From Myotis daubentonii (Eukaryota; Chordata; Mammalia; Chiroptera; Vespertilionidae): a stretch of DNA of 64,000 nucleotides. The notes under the pieces were generated by a model, which did not search any database, was not told the origin of the DNA, and saw only the letters and a program-made list of their open reading frames with translations. The position numbers were made by a program, and so were the translations under genes. Positions 1 through 11,343 of this stretch are shown here, one piece after another (positions within the stretch are counted from its first letter, which is position 1; each line of letters starts with the position of its first letter). The stretch covers positions 57,346,895 through 57,410,894 of the forward strand of contig NC_081848.1 of the NCBI RefSeq assembly GCF_963259705.1, read 5' to 3'.

Positions 1-3000
1 ATAGACACTTAAGGAGGATAAACCGAAATGCTGTGGAAATGAGTGCCATGTGGGATTTTGTTAAACGTGTGAAATTCCACCTGGTATTTTGTGGAAGTCA
101 CACAGACCCTGGCAGCGTGTTTCATCACCAGGCAGGAATTTCCCCACTTGCTCAATCCCTCCTCCGCTAGCAGTTTGGCGAGAGAGCAAGCCCAAACCCA
201 AAGCGGTGGTGAGGTTGGGTGGTGAGGTTGAGCCTGTGTGCAAAAATTCAGGGTGACGTGTGAGTTACAGCAATGCCCTGGGCACGGCTGAGTCAGCTCA
301 GAGCAAACACAGCCCAGAGCCTTGGGGTGTGGAAACTCACAGAAAGTGTTGAAAGGCCCATCTCAGCCAGGACTACCATCTGTCCTAGCTCAGGAGAGGG
401 TCCCCCGAGCATGGAGTTTGGGGAGGGGTCTGTGAACCTGACTCACACCGGATGCATGTTTCGGACAATATGTGAGATGGTTTCCATCACTTTCAGGGGT
501 TTCCCAAAAGGGCCCCATACCTTAAGCTTTAAAATTTCTACTTTAGATAAGGGTCACTAAGCAGTTTGTGTCGTATAAGGAGCTTGTTCCTCTATTGGAC
601 GTGTTGTTTTTAAATACGAGATGTGCCATGCTACGGAAATATTGTGTAAACTATGACATCTACACAAAACATAGGAATGAAAGGGGACACGGTAAGTCTA
701 CACAGAAGAACTTGTGTCCCCTGTGGGTCATCTGCTCCCCATCCAGAGCCCAGCGCGTCCCACTCTCTGCGTGTACTCAGAGCTTGTTGCACTGCAGCAT
801 CTGATTCAGGAGGTCGGGATACTGCACTTCTGCAAGGTTGCCAGGCGATGCTGAAGCTGCTGGCCCCTGGTCCAGATTTTGAGTGGCAGGTAGAGGGCCA
901 GGCACGTGACTCCAGCAGTGTACCTTTGCAGCACTTACCTTTAGGAAATGAAGTCTGTGGCACACACCCCACCTCCCAGTGAGGCATCAAGGAGGCCCTG
1001 AGACACTGTGACACCTCCTTCACTCAGGCTTGCCTTCTCCTGCAGCTGCCTCTGTCCCCATGGCCTGCCGGAGCTGGGCTCTTGTCTGACTAGCTTAGCA
1101 ACGTTGGTGCAGTGCTCCCCTGGGAGGCGTGCTCTGTGTGCTCTGTGACTGGCTGGCTCGAGTAGGCTCCAGACCTCCTGAGCCCGGTCCCTTCTGTGGC
1201 AGCTTGACTTCCTGCCCCACCGGGATCAGAGAACACTCCGGGTTTTCCCTGCCACCTGGTTGCTTCCCAGCCAGGACTGCGTGAGATGGAAAGGAGGTGC
1301 AGACCGGCCAGGGCAGGGGCCGCTGTCCCCTGAGCTGTGGATATTCCCGGTTGGTGGCTCAGGGCCGTTGGAAGAGCTCCTCTGCAGTGACAGCGTTTGC
1401 CATGGTCCTGGTCTGTGCTTTGGGCCAAGGTGGCTCCTGGCATGGCCTCGGGGGGGCAGCTCCAGGCTTGAGCAAATAAGGGAAGCGCCTGCTAGAGATG
1501 AGAATTGAGCTCCCACATCCTCCTAAAAGGAGTAGATCCCAGCGTGGTGATGAACTGAAGAGCCAGCAGGGCTGCCAGGCACCCCAGCTCTGCATCCAGC
1601 TGAAAGGTAGGAAACTGCTCGGGTTCGCTAGGCCCGTCTCCCCTCTGCCGGCAGAGTCCTCAGAGATGTGAAAACAAATGTTTCTCGAGTATCTGTATTG
1701 TCCAACCCAGGTTATTTATGTTAAAGTCCTGTTGTTACAGGGAAAGACCTGCCAACTTGGGCTTTCTCTCCAAAGGCTGCTGTTGGTTTTGTTTCATTGT
1801 GTATACGTTTGGGATGACCCATCGCAGAGAAGCAGCACCATGTTCTCTGATCACAATTCACCTTTATTTGGATTAAAAATATTAAGTATATCCTGAGAGG
1901 AGGGTATGAGAATCATTCTGCAATGGGTCTCTGTCCTTGTCATTTGTGGTGGAGGTGGTGGACAGGGGTAAATGAAATATGCCATACTTGCACAAGTTCT
2001 TGTGCCTAAAAATGTTGAGGTTTTCCCAAGTGTTTCCTTGATAAAATTTTAAGTGTTCGCCTAAATTGGAGTGTGGCGGTTCTATAATTAGCACTGACAA
2101 ATCAAGCCCAGTTTTGCCCCAATCATCTTTTGCATTTCAAATGCATTCTCTTCTACCCTTGAGTCAAACATAGCAGCTTCTTTTCCGTCATAAAGATCTG
2201 CTTTCTTCACAAAGATTCAGGCGGCTTTGTTAGACTAGCTTGTCCATTTGTCCTTCTGTGACCCAGAGTGAAGTTTGCTCATCTGACTTCCAAGAGGCCC
2301 TAAACCAAAGGGATCCTTTTACAGGTTTGTCCAGAAACTCAATTTACATCCTAATGAACTTGGAGAATGAATGTCAGGCCGCATTGTGAGGAGTAGAAGG
2401 CAGCACTATGAGAGCTGGTGTTGTTCGGGGACTTGGATGTTAGTGAGAGGCTCAACTTCAAGGCTTTCGTCAGCCCACATCGTTTCTTTCAACCTCGCGT
2501 CACAAAGTATGTGTTGATATAAGTGTTCACTTTTTATATTGATATTGGCAAGGGAAATTTTACATATTTCTTTCATTCTATTTTCTTTACAATGTTCACA
2601 GTTGAACCAAAAGTGTGTCCAGAAAACATAGACAGGCTGACGTGTCTTTAAAGAAAAGCATTCGTCTGGGCTTGATTTTTTTCTTTCTCCTGTTTGCACT
2701 GCTTTCATTTCTCGCATCCGAGGGATTCTTAGATTTTTTTAATGTCATGCTCTGTTAGCAGTGCGCTGAACTAGATCAGGGCAGTACGTGTTTCTCACCC
2801 TCCCGTCCCCTCTCACCTTCCCAGTTCCTGGCCAAAGGAAGGTGGTTTCTTTTGAGGTCAGTGAAGGTCCGTTTGTCACCTTCGCAGGCTGTGTTGAACT
2901 GTGAACCCTGAAAACAAGGAGCCACCTGTCCCTCCTTCCCAAGGTGAGGCACAAGGCCAGCCCCACTGGTTTCTCATTGTTGCCCCATTAAATTTAAAGA

Positions 3001-3394
3001 AGAGGAGAGATCTATGAACTGAACGTTGGACTCAGAATCTAGTGCATTTGTTCTAACAGGTCCTATGAGATGCAAGAGCTCCTTTGTAGCTAGTGTCAGT
3101 CACAGGGGAGGCACCTATTTTGTTGAGAAACGTCTTGTCATAGGCACGTCACCCCCACAGACCTCTCTTGGCTGGAGGGATGGTGAGGTCTACCCTGCAA
3201 GTCTGGTCATTCCCCAGAGGCCTGGGGTGACTCAGGGAGGACTCGGGCAGATGGTACATCCTGAAAAATCTGTAGAAGGGTATAGCAGTGAGAAGATGCT
3301 CACCAAAAATGGAGTCATGAGTGAGGGTTCCCTTTGAAACAGAAGCCAGAGCCTGCTACTCATTGGCTTAGTACCTTCTTCGTGCCCCGGATTT

Positions 3395-3790
3395 GCAGGC
3401 AGAGGTCTCCACCCCAGCTGGTATGCAAGCCCTTCCTGACTGTGCCCCAGTCCCCACGCAGCCCAGCGGTGTCTTTGCTCCTGATGTTCCAGCCACGGTG
3501 AACTACTTACCCTTCCCCCAGCTTACCCTCCCCTCCCTTTCTCTTTGCTTTTGTCCATGTTATCCAGGTACCTAGATGGATCCTCCTCCTCTGGCTGGCA
3601 AACCCCTCTGTGGCACCCTCCCCATGTGCTCAGGGCCTGGTGTACATCATCTCTAATACTGCTCTTCACCTAGGAGTGGTTACCTGTTCTGTGATTGAGC
3701 CCCTTGTAGGCTTTGAGCTATGCCAGAGCAGGGCTAGAACCGGGTCTTTCCATCCCTGTACCTGGCGCAGAGCCTGGTGTTGATGGAACT
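3395..3790 (+). repeat. L2-like fragment
   Basis: Text such as CCCAGCTTACCCTCCCCTCC and CAGAGCAGGGCTAG ... CCTGTACCTGGCGCAGAGCC resembles the 3' end of LINE L2. Boundaries are approximate. Confidence 0.5.
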
Positions 3791-3839
3791 GAAGAGGGAG
3801 ACGGGAATGCAGTCACTGCCCTGTGATAAGCGTTCCCGA

Positions 3840-3985
3840 CGTGCCTGGCACTGGGCTGTCTGCGCACTGTGTCTTTCCCCCACCACAGCCCGGTGAGGTC
3901 TTGCAGACGTGGAAACTAGAATTCAAAGAAAATATACCCAGAAAGTGACAGAGCTGAGATTTGAACCCACCTGCTTGCACTGTGA
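3840..3985 (-). repeat. MIR-like fragment
   Basis: GAAAGTGACAGAGCTGAGAT followed by TTGAACCCACC is the reversed MIR core. Boundaries are approximate. Confidence 0.6.
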
Positions 3986-3989
3986 TCTT

Positions 3990-4115
3990 GACCCCAGTTT
4001 CATTTTCCTCATCAGAAAACTAGAGAGAATAATACACTTGAGAGGATTCTTTTGAAGCTCAAATACCATGATTTATGAGAAGCCCTTTGCTCAGTGCCCA
4101 GCAAGCGTCGGTATC
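3990..4115 (+). repeat. MIR-like fragment
   Basis: CAGTTTCATTTTCCTCATC then AGAATAATACAC and GAGAGGATTCTTTTGAAGC follow the MIR 3' half in forward sense. Confidence 0.55.
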
Positions 4116-4215
4116 CATTAGTTCATGGTCGTAGTGACGCGTGTGAGGTCACTTTGCTGGCAAGGAGCAGAGGAGACGTGGAACCCAGGTCTGTCTGACC
4201 ACAGAGCCCTGTTTC
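4095..4215 (-). repeat. MIR-like fragment
   Basis: GAGGTCACTTTGCTGGCAAG and GTGGAACCCAGGTCTGTCTG match the reversed MIR core. Confidence 0.5.
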
Positions 4216-4519
4216 TAGCTCTGATGTTCATTGGCCAACCTGGAGCACCCCAGCCTCGAACAGCAAGGGAAACACCCCACAGACACCTTGTGTCTTTAGC
4301 AGAAGCTCCTACTCTCCATCCCAGCCCTGGTGGAAGCGGTGGAAGGCAAGGCAGCGAGCCCCCTCCATCCATTGCTGCCGAAATCCAGAGGAGAATATGG
4401 AATCCTTCAGTTGCTTGGCCGCTCAGGCAGGACCCCGTCGAGCAAATTCTAGGATGTTACCAGCACCTCATTAGGCTCCAGCACTAGTTATTTCTTACCC
4501 CCAAAGAGAAGGAAGCCAG

Positions 4520-4620
4520 CACAGGGCTCAGGATTCAGTCCCTGGATCGGCTGGTTCCTTTCCTTGTGACCTCAGGCAAGTTATTTCATCTCCACTCTAC
4601 GTGCGCCTCCCAAAAGCTCC
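4520..4620 (+). repeat. MIR-like core fragment
   Basis: TTGTGACCTCAGGCAAGTTA followed by TTTCATCTCC is the MIR core. Confidence 0.55.
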
Positions 4621-5129
4621 CCAAGATGGGGTGCAGCCATCACTCCCGCCCTCCTCTCCCCCGCAGCCTTCAGAAACACCAGCCTTTCTAACTGCTGGGC
4701 AAGGGCTGGTGTTTCAGAGGAATACGCCAGTGATGGCTTCCCTTGTAAATTATGCTTTCTTTCCCCTGTAAATTATGATTAACTTGATCACGGCATTTTA
4801 TATTAACACAGTTTACATTGTTCTGTAGACAATTCCTGTGCAAACTTGGGTTGAACAAAAAAATGTATCTTTGTATTGAGGCTGGAGGGTTACTGAAAAA
4901 TATGTTCCGAGCTTTTTTGTGAATCAGACTGTTGTAATCGGTGGATAATAACTTAGAAATAAGTATGTCAAATTGGATTATTGAATGTGAGGCTGGTTCT
5001 AGTGACAGCTATCCCCAGTGCTATGCTGTCTGCTAATGAGAACATTCAACAGAATTTATTTTGAATAGTATTATAAAAAATATAGGATTTAATATATTGA
5101 ATATATTTCTACAAACCTCTAGAAGTAAA

Positions 5130-5143
5130 TTCTCTCTCTCTTC

Positions 5144-5178
<35 letters not shown>

Positions 5179-5196
5179 TCTCTCCTCTCTCCCTCC

Positions 5197-5240
<44 letters not shown>

Positions 5241-5255
5241 TTCATGAATGAATGA
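5130..5255. repeat. (CT)n / (CA)n compound microsatellite
   Basis: About 80 bases of interrupted CT repeats run straight into about 24 bases of CA, then three ATGA-like units. Confidence 0.97.
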
Positions 5256-6550
5256 AATAGATTTGCAATAAAACTGAATTATTATCAGACGAGTTGCATT
5301 CAGCTCCCTAGCTTTCAGGTGCATTTAAGAAGGTAGAGGATCTGGATTTAGCCTTGCATTTCCCTTCATCTCTGTCTAAACAAAATTGGAATTCCCAGCC
5401 TCAGTTGACAAGCCAAGTTATCACATCAGTCCCACCCTCCAGGGCCATCCCACTGTCATTGGTGGTCATTTTTCAACCAAACTATATTGCAACTGGGTGT
5501 TGCCGGGCTGGGCTGCAGCACGTCTCCGTGTCCCGTCTCGGGAATGCTGACCAGGCTCTGTGCTCTGCCCTTCACAGAAAGCCAGGGGTGTTGTGTGTGG
5601 GCCTCGTCTACATGCCCGGGTACGTGTAATTGCCCAACTGTGTGTGTTGTTTCACCGGCAATAAAAATCCGGCAGGGAAGTGAATGCTCGGCAGGGAAGT
5701 GAATGCTAAAGTTAGCTTGTCCTTTGACAAGATCTCCCCAGTTGAAAATGTTTTGTTTATCTGTATGCTTGAAAGGATTTTACTGACATCAAATTAACTG
5801 CCTTGCTTAATGGTGCGAGATTGTGTTTTGAAGAGCTTCCGCTGAATTGTCCTTGAAAGGACATTTGCTCTAGCAAGTCTAGCCTCTGGCAAAGTTACTG
5901 CAGCTGGGTGTAGGTGGTTTTCTCTGCATGTGCGAGTTGTAGGATGTGTGCCTGTAGCCCACCGCTGGACCACGAGTCACTACCTCTGTTGGATGGGTGG
6001 GTGGAAGGATGGACAGACAGGCGGACAGACTGACAGGTCGTTTACTTTGCCTTGCCATGTGTCTTAGATCTCAAGTTTGCTGACATTTAAGAAGGAGAAC
6101 CTGGTGTCCTTCCAACAAGTTCTTGCTAAACCCCACCCGATGACTGTGTTTTGGGGCTACACTCATTCAACAAAAACAGTATTTAATAGGCACTGAGGAT
6201 GTGCTAGGCACATGGGATACAGAGTTGAACAAAATAAGAATAGCCCCTGCCTTCAAGGAAGTTACTGTCCTGTATGGGAGAGGCAAGCATTAAAAAGTAA
6301 TTACACAAAGAATTAGTTAACTCTAGCTGTCATCACTTTTTTAAAATTAACATATAATTTATATACTATAAAATTCACCATTTAAAGTACAAAATTAAGT
6401 GGTATTTGTTTATTTAGGCTTAAACAACAAACATTTATTTCAGACACTTTTGGCGTCTGGGAAGTTTAAAATCAAGGTCTCTGAAGATTCGATTCATGGT
6501 GAGGGCGCCCTCCTGGCTTGCAGACAGCCATCTTTTTGCTATTTCCTCGG

Positions 6551-6757
6551 GAGAGAGGGAAAGAGAGATAGAAGGAGAGAGGGGGGAGAGAGAGAGAAAC
6601 ATCGATATGAGAGAGAAAAGTTGATCAGTTGCCTTCCTTACATACCTGACCAGGGACCAAACCCACAACCCAGAGGTATGTGCCCTGACTGGGAAGTGAA
6701 CCAGTGACCATTTGGTGCACAGGATGATGCTCAACCAACTGAGCCATCCAGCTGGGC
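6551..6757 (-). mobile_element. Ves SINE, minus strand
   Basis: tRNA-derived head at the right (AGCCCAGCTGGATGGCTCAG on the minus strand) and a CT/GA-rich tail at the left with GAAACATCGATATGAGAGAG. It is diverged. The preceding 6415-6550 looks like an older repeat of unassigned family. Confidence 0.8.
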
Positions 6758-7396
6758 TCTTATATCATTTTTAAGAGTGGAAAAACTTTCCCAGAAGTCT
6801 CCAGCAGACATGACTTCACTAGCCAAATTTATCTCATCCAACCCATTTCTAAACTAGTCAGTGGCAAGGCGTATAGAAGGCCTATGATTGGCTTAGACTA
6901 GTCAAGATTCATGGCCCTCTCACCCTCCCTGAGAGGAACAAAATTAGGAGGACAGTGGACTGGGAGGGCAGTTTCGGTGGTTTTTAGTCTATTCACCGAG
7001 TGCTGTTTGTCGTTAATATGGAACAGTTGAATGAAAAGCTCAGTCTGTGCTGTTGTGTGGTTGGCACAACCACAAACGATTGGTTTGACTGACTCCTACA
7101 GTTTCCATTACGTTGGCGTTGCATTGTCTGTGGTCTTTAATGTCATAACTGGGGGCAAGGGGAGACATTGGAGTTCAGTTCAGGCAGGGTGTTGTGGAAG
7201 CTGCGCTACGGGACGTTCCCTGTCCCGTCCTGTGAGTTCCTTCTCGCCCCAGATGGCTCCCTTGAGCACTCTCTTCTCTGCCCCTAACTTGAACTTCCTG
7301 GTTCTGGGCAACCCCGTAGCACCTTATAATTCCGTTTTCTAAGAATATGTCGCAAGAAGTTCCCAAACACGAATTGAAAACCGTTAGGATCTAACC

Positions 7397-7610
7397 CAGC
7401 TGTGGGCAAACTTTTTGACTCGAGGGCCACAATGGGTTCTTAAACTGGACGGGAGGGCCGGAACAAAAGCATGGATGGAGTGTTTGTGTGAACTAATATA
7501 AATTCAAAGTAAACATCATTACATAAAAGGGTACGGTCTTTTATTTTTTTAGTTTTATTCATTTTAAACAAGCCGGATCCGGCCCGCGGGCTGTAGTTTG
7601 CCCACGGCTG
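7397..7610. mobile_element. Non-autonomous hAT element with exact 8-bp TSD
   Basis: Terminal inverted repeats CAGCTGTGGGCAAACT at the left and, read on the opposite strand, CAGCCGTGGGCAAACT at the right (one mismatch). The flanks ATCTAACC at 7389-7396 and 7611-7618 are identical, an 8-bp TSD as expected for hAT. The 214-bp element has no coding capacity. The interior is A/T-rich with GGCCC-rich subterminal parts. The class is clear; the family name is not assigned. Confidence 0.92.
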
Positions 7611-7651
7611 ATCTAACCTGTATATTCTAAAGCTAAAATATTAGATGTTGT

Positions 7652-7889
7652 GGCCCTAACCAGTTTGGCTCAGTGGATAGAGCGTGGGCCTTCGGGTTCG
7701 ATTCCTGTTAAGGGCACGTACCTTGGTTGCAGGCTCCTCCCCAGCCCAGGCCCTGGTCTGGCACGTGCAGGAGGCAACCAATAGATGTGTTTCTCTCACA
7801 TTGATGTTACTCTGTCTTTCCCTCTCTCTCCCCCTCTCCCTAAAAATCAATGGAAAGATATCCTCAGATGAGGATTAACAGCAACAAAA
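7652..7889 (+). mobile_element. Ves SINE
   Basis: GGCCCTAACCAGTTTGGCTC start, B-box-like GGTTCGATTCC, CTCTCACATTGATG, CT-rich stretch, AAAATCAATGGAAAGATATCC and TGAGGATTAA tail. Followed directly by a TG microsatellite. Confidence 0.93.
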
Positions 7890-7907
7890 TGTGTGTGTGT
7901 GTGTGTG

Positions 7908-7944
<37 letters not shown>
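7890..7944. repeat. (TG)n microsatellite
   Basis: TG repeat interrupted once by CATG; it directly follows a Ves tail. Confidence 0.97.
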
Positions 7945-7946
<2 letters not shown>

Positions 7947-8848
7947 GATTCTGTGAGGGAGCCAAGGTAGAGTTGTAAAGCTGCTTCGGACCTGAACCAC
8001 CTCCTACTGATGACTCGGGAACTGGTCTAGTGTATGGACAGTCATCCATCTATACAGAAAGTCCCAGGGGCCACCCCCTTCCCTGGACAACACCGATTTC
8101 ATCAGAAGATAGTGTTGTGGCCTCACCGAGAGATCTGGAGAGCAGTCCGTTAGCATTCGTGTTATTCAGAGAGCTTTGTGACAATCACCTGAAGACATCA
8201 GTGTCAAAGGTGAATGCACCATCGTAGATACTTCCAGATGATGAGAACCCTGATGATGTCTTTCCTTTGTAGATTCCACTGCACATTTCAGAGCACTTTC
8301 ATCGGCCTCATCTCACTAACCCCCACCTTTGCCTTGTGAGGCGGGAAGGCTGTGATATCCCCATCCTTTAAAGGAAAATCCCAGAGACGCGACTTGCCTG
8401 TGATGGCAGAGGTGCCTCTCATCCTCTATCCTTTCTTTCCGCCTCTCTCAAAAGCTTGCCTGCATTCTCCAGGGCCCTGTTCTGTACTGTTTCCTATGAT
8501 GTACTTATGACTTGTCAGTTTCATTCACAGGACTTGGGTAAAAAAATAAAACCTGCTTGTATAATAGCTGACATTAAAAAGAATGTCATGAACACATCTG
8601 GCAGTTAATTTTATTCACTAGTTCCCTTCTGCTTCATGGATTCCTGTGAGTCTGGGTTAATTAAGCTGAGTTCTATTTTTGCGAGCGAGCTGGTGATCCT
8701 TTGGGCTGACTCGGCGGCCGCGTGAGCCCTGGGCTGCGATCAGTGACGGAGCCACGATGAAGCCTCAGTGCCTTCCCTGGATATGAGCGATGAGACTGTA
8801 CGAGACTTGCTTTTGACCATACGTTTGCATCCTCCTCTTCTTTTAAAG

Positions 8849-8971
8849 GTACATGACCGATGGCGGACTTGGCCTCTATACCCGCCGCCTGAACCGGCTC
8901 CCGGATGGGATGGCTGTAGTGCGGGAGACCCTGCAAAGAAACACCTCCCTGGGCCTCGGAGACGCCGACAG
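8849..8971 (+). CDS. NAV2: NAV2 internal coding exon A (40 full codons)
   Basis: Internal exon of neuron navigator 2, a large cytoskeleton-associated protein that acts in neurite outgrowth and cell migration. The acceptor is a pyrimidine-rich tract ending TTTTAAAG and the donor is GTAAGTGG. One leading base completes a codon from the previous exon, then 40 codons follow, beginning Tyr-Met-Thr-Asp-Gly-Gly and ending Leu-Gly-Asp-Ala-Asp. The last two bases (AG) join the first base (C) of the exon at 53539 to give Ser. The stretch RRLNRLPDGMAVVRETLQRN resembles the NAV2/NAV3 block just before the Trp-Asp-Asp-Ser-Ser-Ser motif; the text after LNR fits NAV2 and differs from NAV3 as I remember it. 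No known folded domain is seen here. The exon lies 44.6 kb from the next one, so a cassette exon between them cannot be excluded. NAV3 is the main alternative identity and is less likely. Confidence 0.93.
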
Positions 8972-11129
8972 GTAAGTGGCTCCACTTGGGGTTGGCCAGG
9001 CGCAGGGGTCCTTCCACAGCGGCCCGAGAAATGAGGGTGGTGACATCAAGAGCGAATGGGTGCTGCTTCACCCACGTGGAGGTTGGATGCCCAAAGCCGT
9101 GTCTGGGGTGAGCAGCGGGCACAGCAGGAAGGAGAGGGCTGAAGGGTGCTCCAGCTCTGTTCTGCGTCTGAGAGCGAGAGCGCAGGGAGTTCAGGCTGGA
9201 GCCTTCGTTGTTGTTTTGACTGTTGCTATGCCTCTTTGTCAGCTCAGCAGGCCCCCGGGATCTGCTTTCCTTCCACTGTTTGGCAGCTTTCTAGGCATTG
9301 CAGCTTGGAACAGAGTCCCTCGGGATGCACAGGTGTGTGTGCAGACGGGAGCTTCGGCCTCGGCTGAGCTGGCCTCGCCGTCAGGCTCCCATTGCCTGGT
9401 AATGGGAGGCAAGGCTTAAGTGTTCAGATTTATACACCTGCCCTGAGGTTAGAGCCTGAGCAGTTGAGGTTATAGGGCGTCACCGGTCTTCATTGCTGCT
9501 ACCGTCAGAGACGAAAAGAGCTTCAGAAAACACTAGAATAGAGAAAGAGGGATATTTGGCATCCAAGTGTCTAGTCCTTACTCTGACGCAAACCTATTCT
9601 GTGACCGTGAGCAATTATTAAAGAAGAGGTTTGGGCCGTTGTGATTCCCAAGACCCCTTCGAGGGCCGCTGTGCTGCACCTCTAGATGTCAGCACCTTCA
9701 GTGACCTGTCTGTGCCAGGATTTTTCTGGCGTACTTGACCTCTTTCCACACCTGGGCTGGTGAGACATACCGTGGAATTTGGATGTGAGGGGTGCTAACC
9801 CCCAGGTGTTGGAAAGCCAAGTGTTTGCAGCACAAGCCCAGCTCCTTGTCGTTCTCTTAGCAGAGCATACTGTTTGCAAGGGGACTTTGTGGTTCTCTGG
9901 CTTCAGAGGACTAGGGCAGCGAACCAAAGAGGCAGACACCAAAGGCACCCCCAGAAAGGGGATCTGCTGAAGGAAAGTCCTCACCTTCTCTCGGGAAGGC
10001 TGGGAAGCTTCGGCTGATGGAGAGAGCGCTGCCTTAGTGTGGGGAATGGGGACCTGGCCCGGGCTCTGCCGCTGACTGGAGTCTGTGCTTCTCAGAGTCT
10101 AACCGCCCCCCCCCCGCCCCACCCCCATGGGTCCAGGGTGGTGATTTGTACCAGAGATGACCAAAGGCTTTCCACGCCAGTGCCAGCTCGAGTCAGTTGT
10201 GTTCCTGTAATTACTTTTTTTTTAAGGAGTGGTTTGGAGATTCCACAGAAAGATGAACCATGGGAGGGTTCTTTCTAAAGGTAAAGCTCTCTAGAAATAA
10301 AATCTTTAGAGTAAATACTATCGGTGGGGAAATCAGCTGTTGTGACACTCCCACTGGAGATTTCACAATCTCGCCAAATTATTTTGCTTGTTTGTGCTCT
10401 GCTGTAAACACGCAATTGGTTAGTAAATCCATTAGCATGAAGTGCAGGCCTTACAAGGTACGTCTCCCCTTGTAGCAAAAGAAGAATCTGCACTAGGCAG
10501 TTTAATTTAATGCTTCATTGCAGGGCTAATGGAATTATCACAGATCACAGCTGAGCTTGGTTCTGCTTTTGGAGTGGAGGGTTTGGGTGGGGGCTGGAAA
10601 GATGATAGTGCCTGTTATGTTTTTCTAGTCCAACCTCTATGTGCTGGGACCATGCGGACAGCAATGTCTTCTGGTTCTCCCCAGATGTGAGACTAAGTGG
10701 CTAACTGACCAACTTTTAAAGAAAGAACTCAGGTGACTTTAAAAAATAGGATTTAATAATGCTTATAAATTTTCTGTCTCATATAAGTACTGACCTTTAG
10801 GCACTGAAATATTTTGCATTATTCTAGAATAAGTTAAGTTTCTTTACTCTCCAAAATTATTGTGAACAGAATAATGATAAATTATTATTTCATCTTTGGC
10901 TCAGTTGAAATGGTGTTAGATTTGTTTCTGCAAAGTTCTTCATGTAAATCTCTTCCCCAAACTGTATTCTAGATGAGTGTCCCCCAACATGGGAGGCTCA
11001 CATTGGTAGGATAGGAAATAATTGTAAATGGCAGACAGGGAAGTATTTCTTTTTAACAATTACACTTATCACTATGCCCTGGTTGGGTGGCTCAAAGGTT
11101 GCAGGTTTGATCTCTGTTGGGAGGCAACC

Positions 11130-11139
11130 AATCGATGTT

Positions 11140-11201
<62 letters not shown>

Positions 11202-11275
11202 TCTCTCCCTCCCTCCCTCTCACTCTTGTGCTCTCTCTCCCTTTTTACCTTTCTCCCTCCCTCCCTCTCAAATCA
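11130..11275. repeat. (CT)n expansion within a Ves SINE
   Basis: Nearly pure CT from about 11143 to 11197, then CCTT/CCCT-rich sequence. It arises from the CT-rich part of the SINE at 11076. Confidence 0.93.
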
Positions 11276-11286
11276 ACAAAAAAAAA

Positions 11287-11343
11287 TCTATAATAATAAA
11301 AGCATAATATGCTAATTAGACCGGACATCCCTCCGGCCTCTAG
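11287..11343 (+). mobile_element. 57-bp mini-HeliBat (Helitron ends only)
   Basis: Starts TCTATAATAATAAAAGCATA, continues with ATATGCTAATTAGACCGG, and ends CCTCTAG, with A before and T after. These are the HeliBat 5' end and 3' CTAG end and the A/T target. The middle is missing, including the usual 3' hairpin. It sits in the A-rich region of a Ves SINE, whose tail resumes after it. Confidence 0.8.

Larger units (their letters stand above)
1..8848 (+). other. NAV2: NAV2 intron, 3' part
   Basis: Tail of the intron that ends at the acceptor of exon A. I found no credible coding exon in it. The first 3.3 kb shows no repeat I can assign. After that come L2 and MIR fragments (about 3.4-4.6 kb), a CT/CA microsatellite (5.13-5.25 kb), Ves SINEs at 6.55 and 7.65 kb, a 214-bp hAT element at 7.4 kb and a TG microsatellite at 7.9 kb. 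The last 600 bases before the exon look unique. Confidence 0.85.

Noticed and set aside
5061..5324. Reading frames rich in Ser-Leu or Arg-Glu
   Set aside because: Translations of the CT/CA microsatellite.
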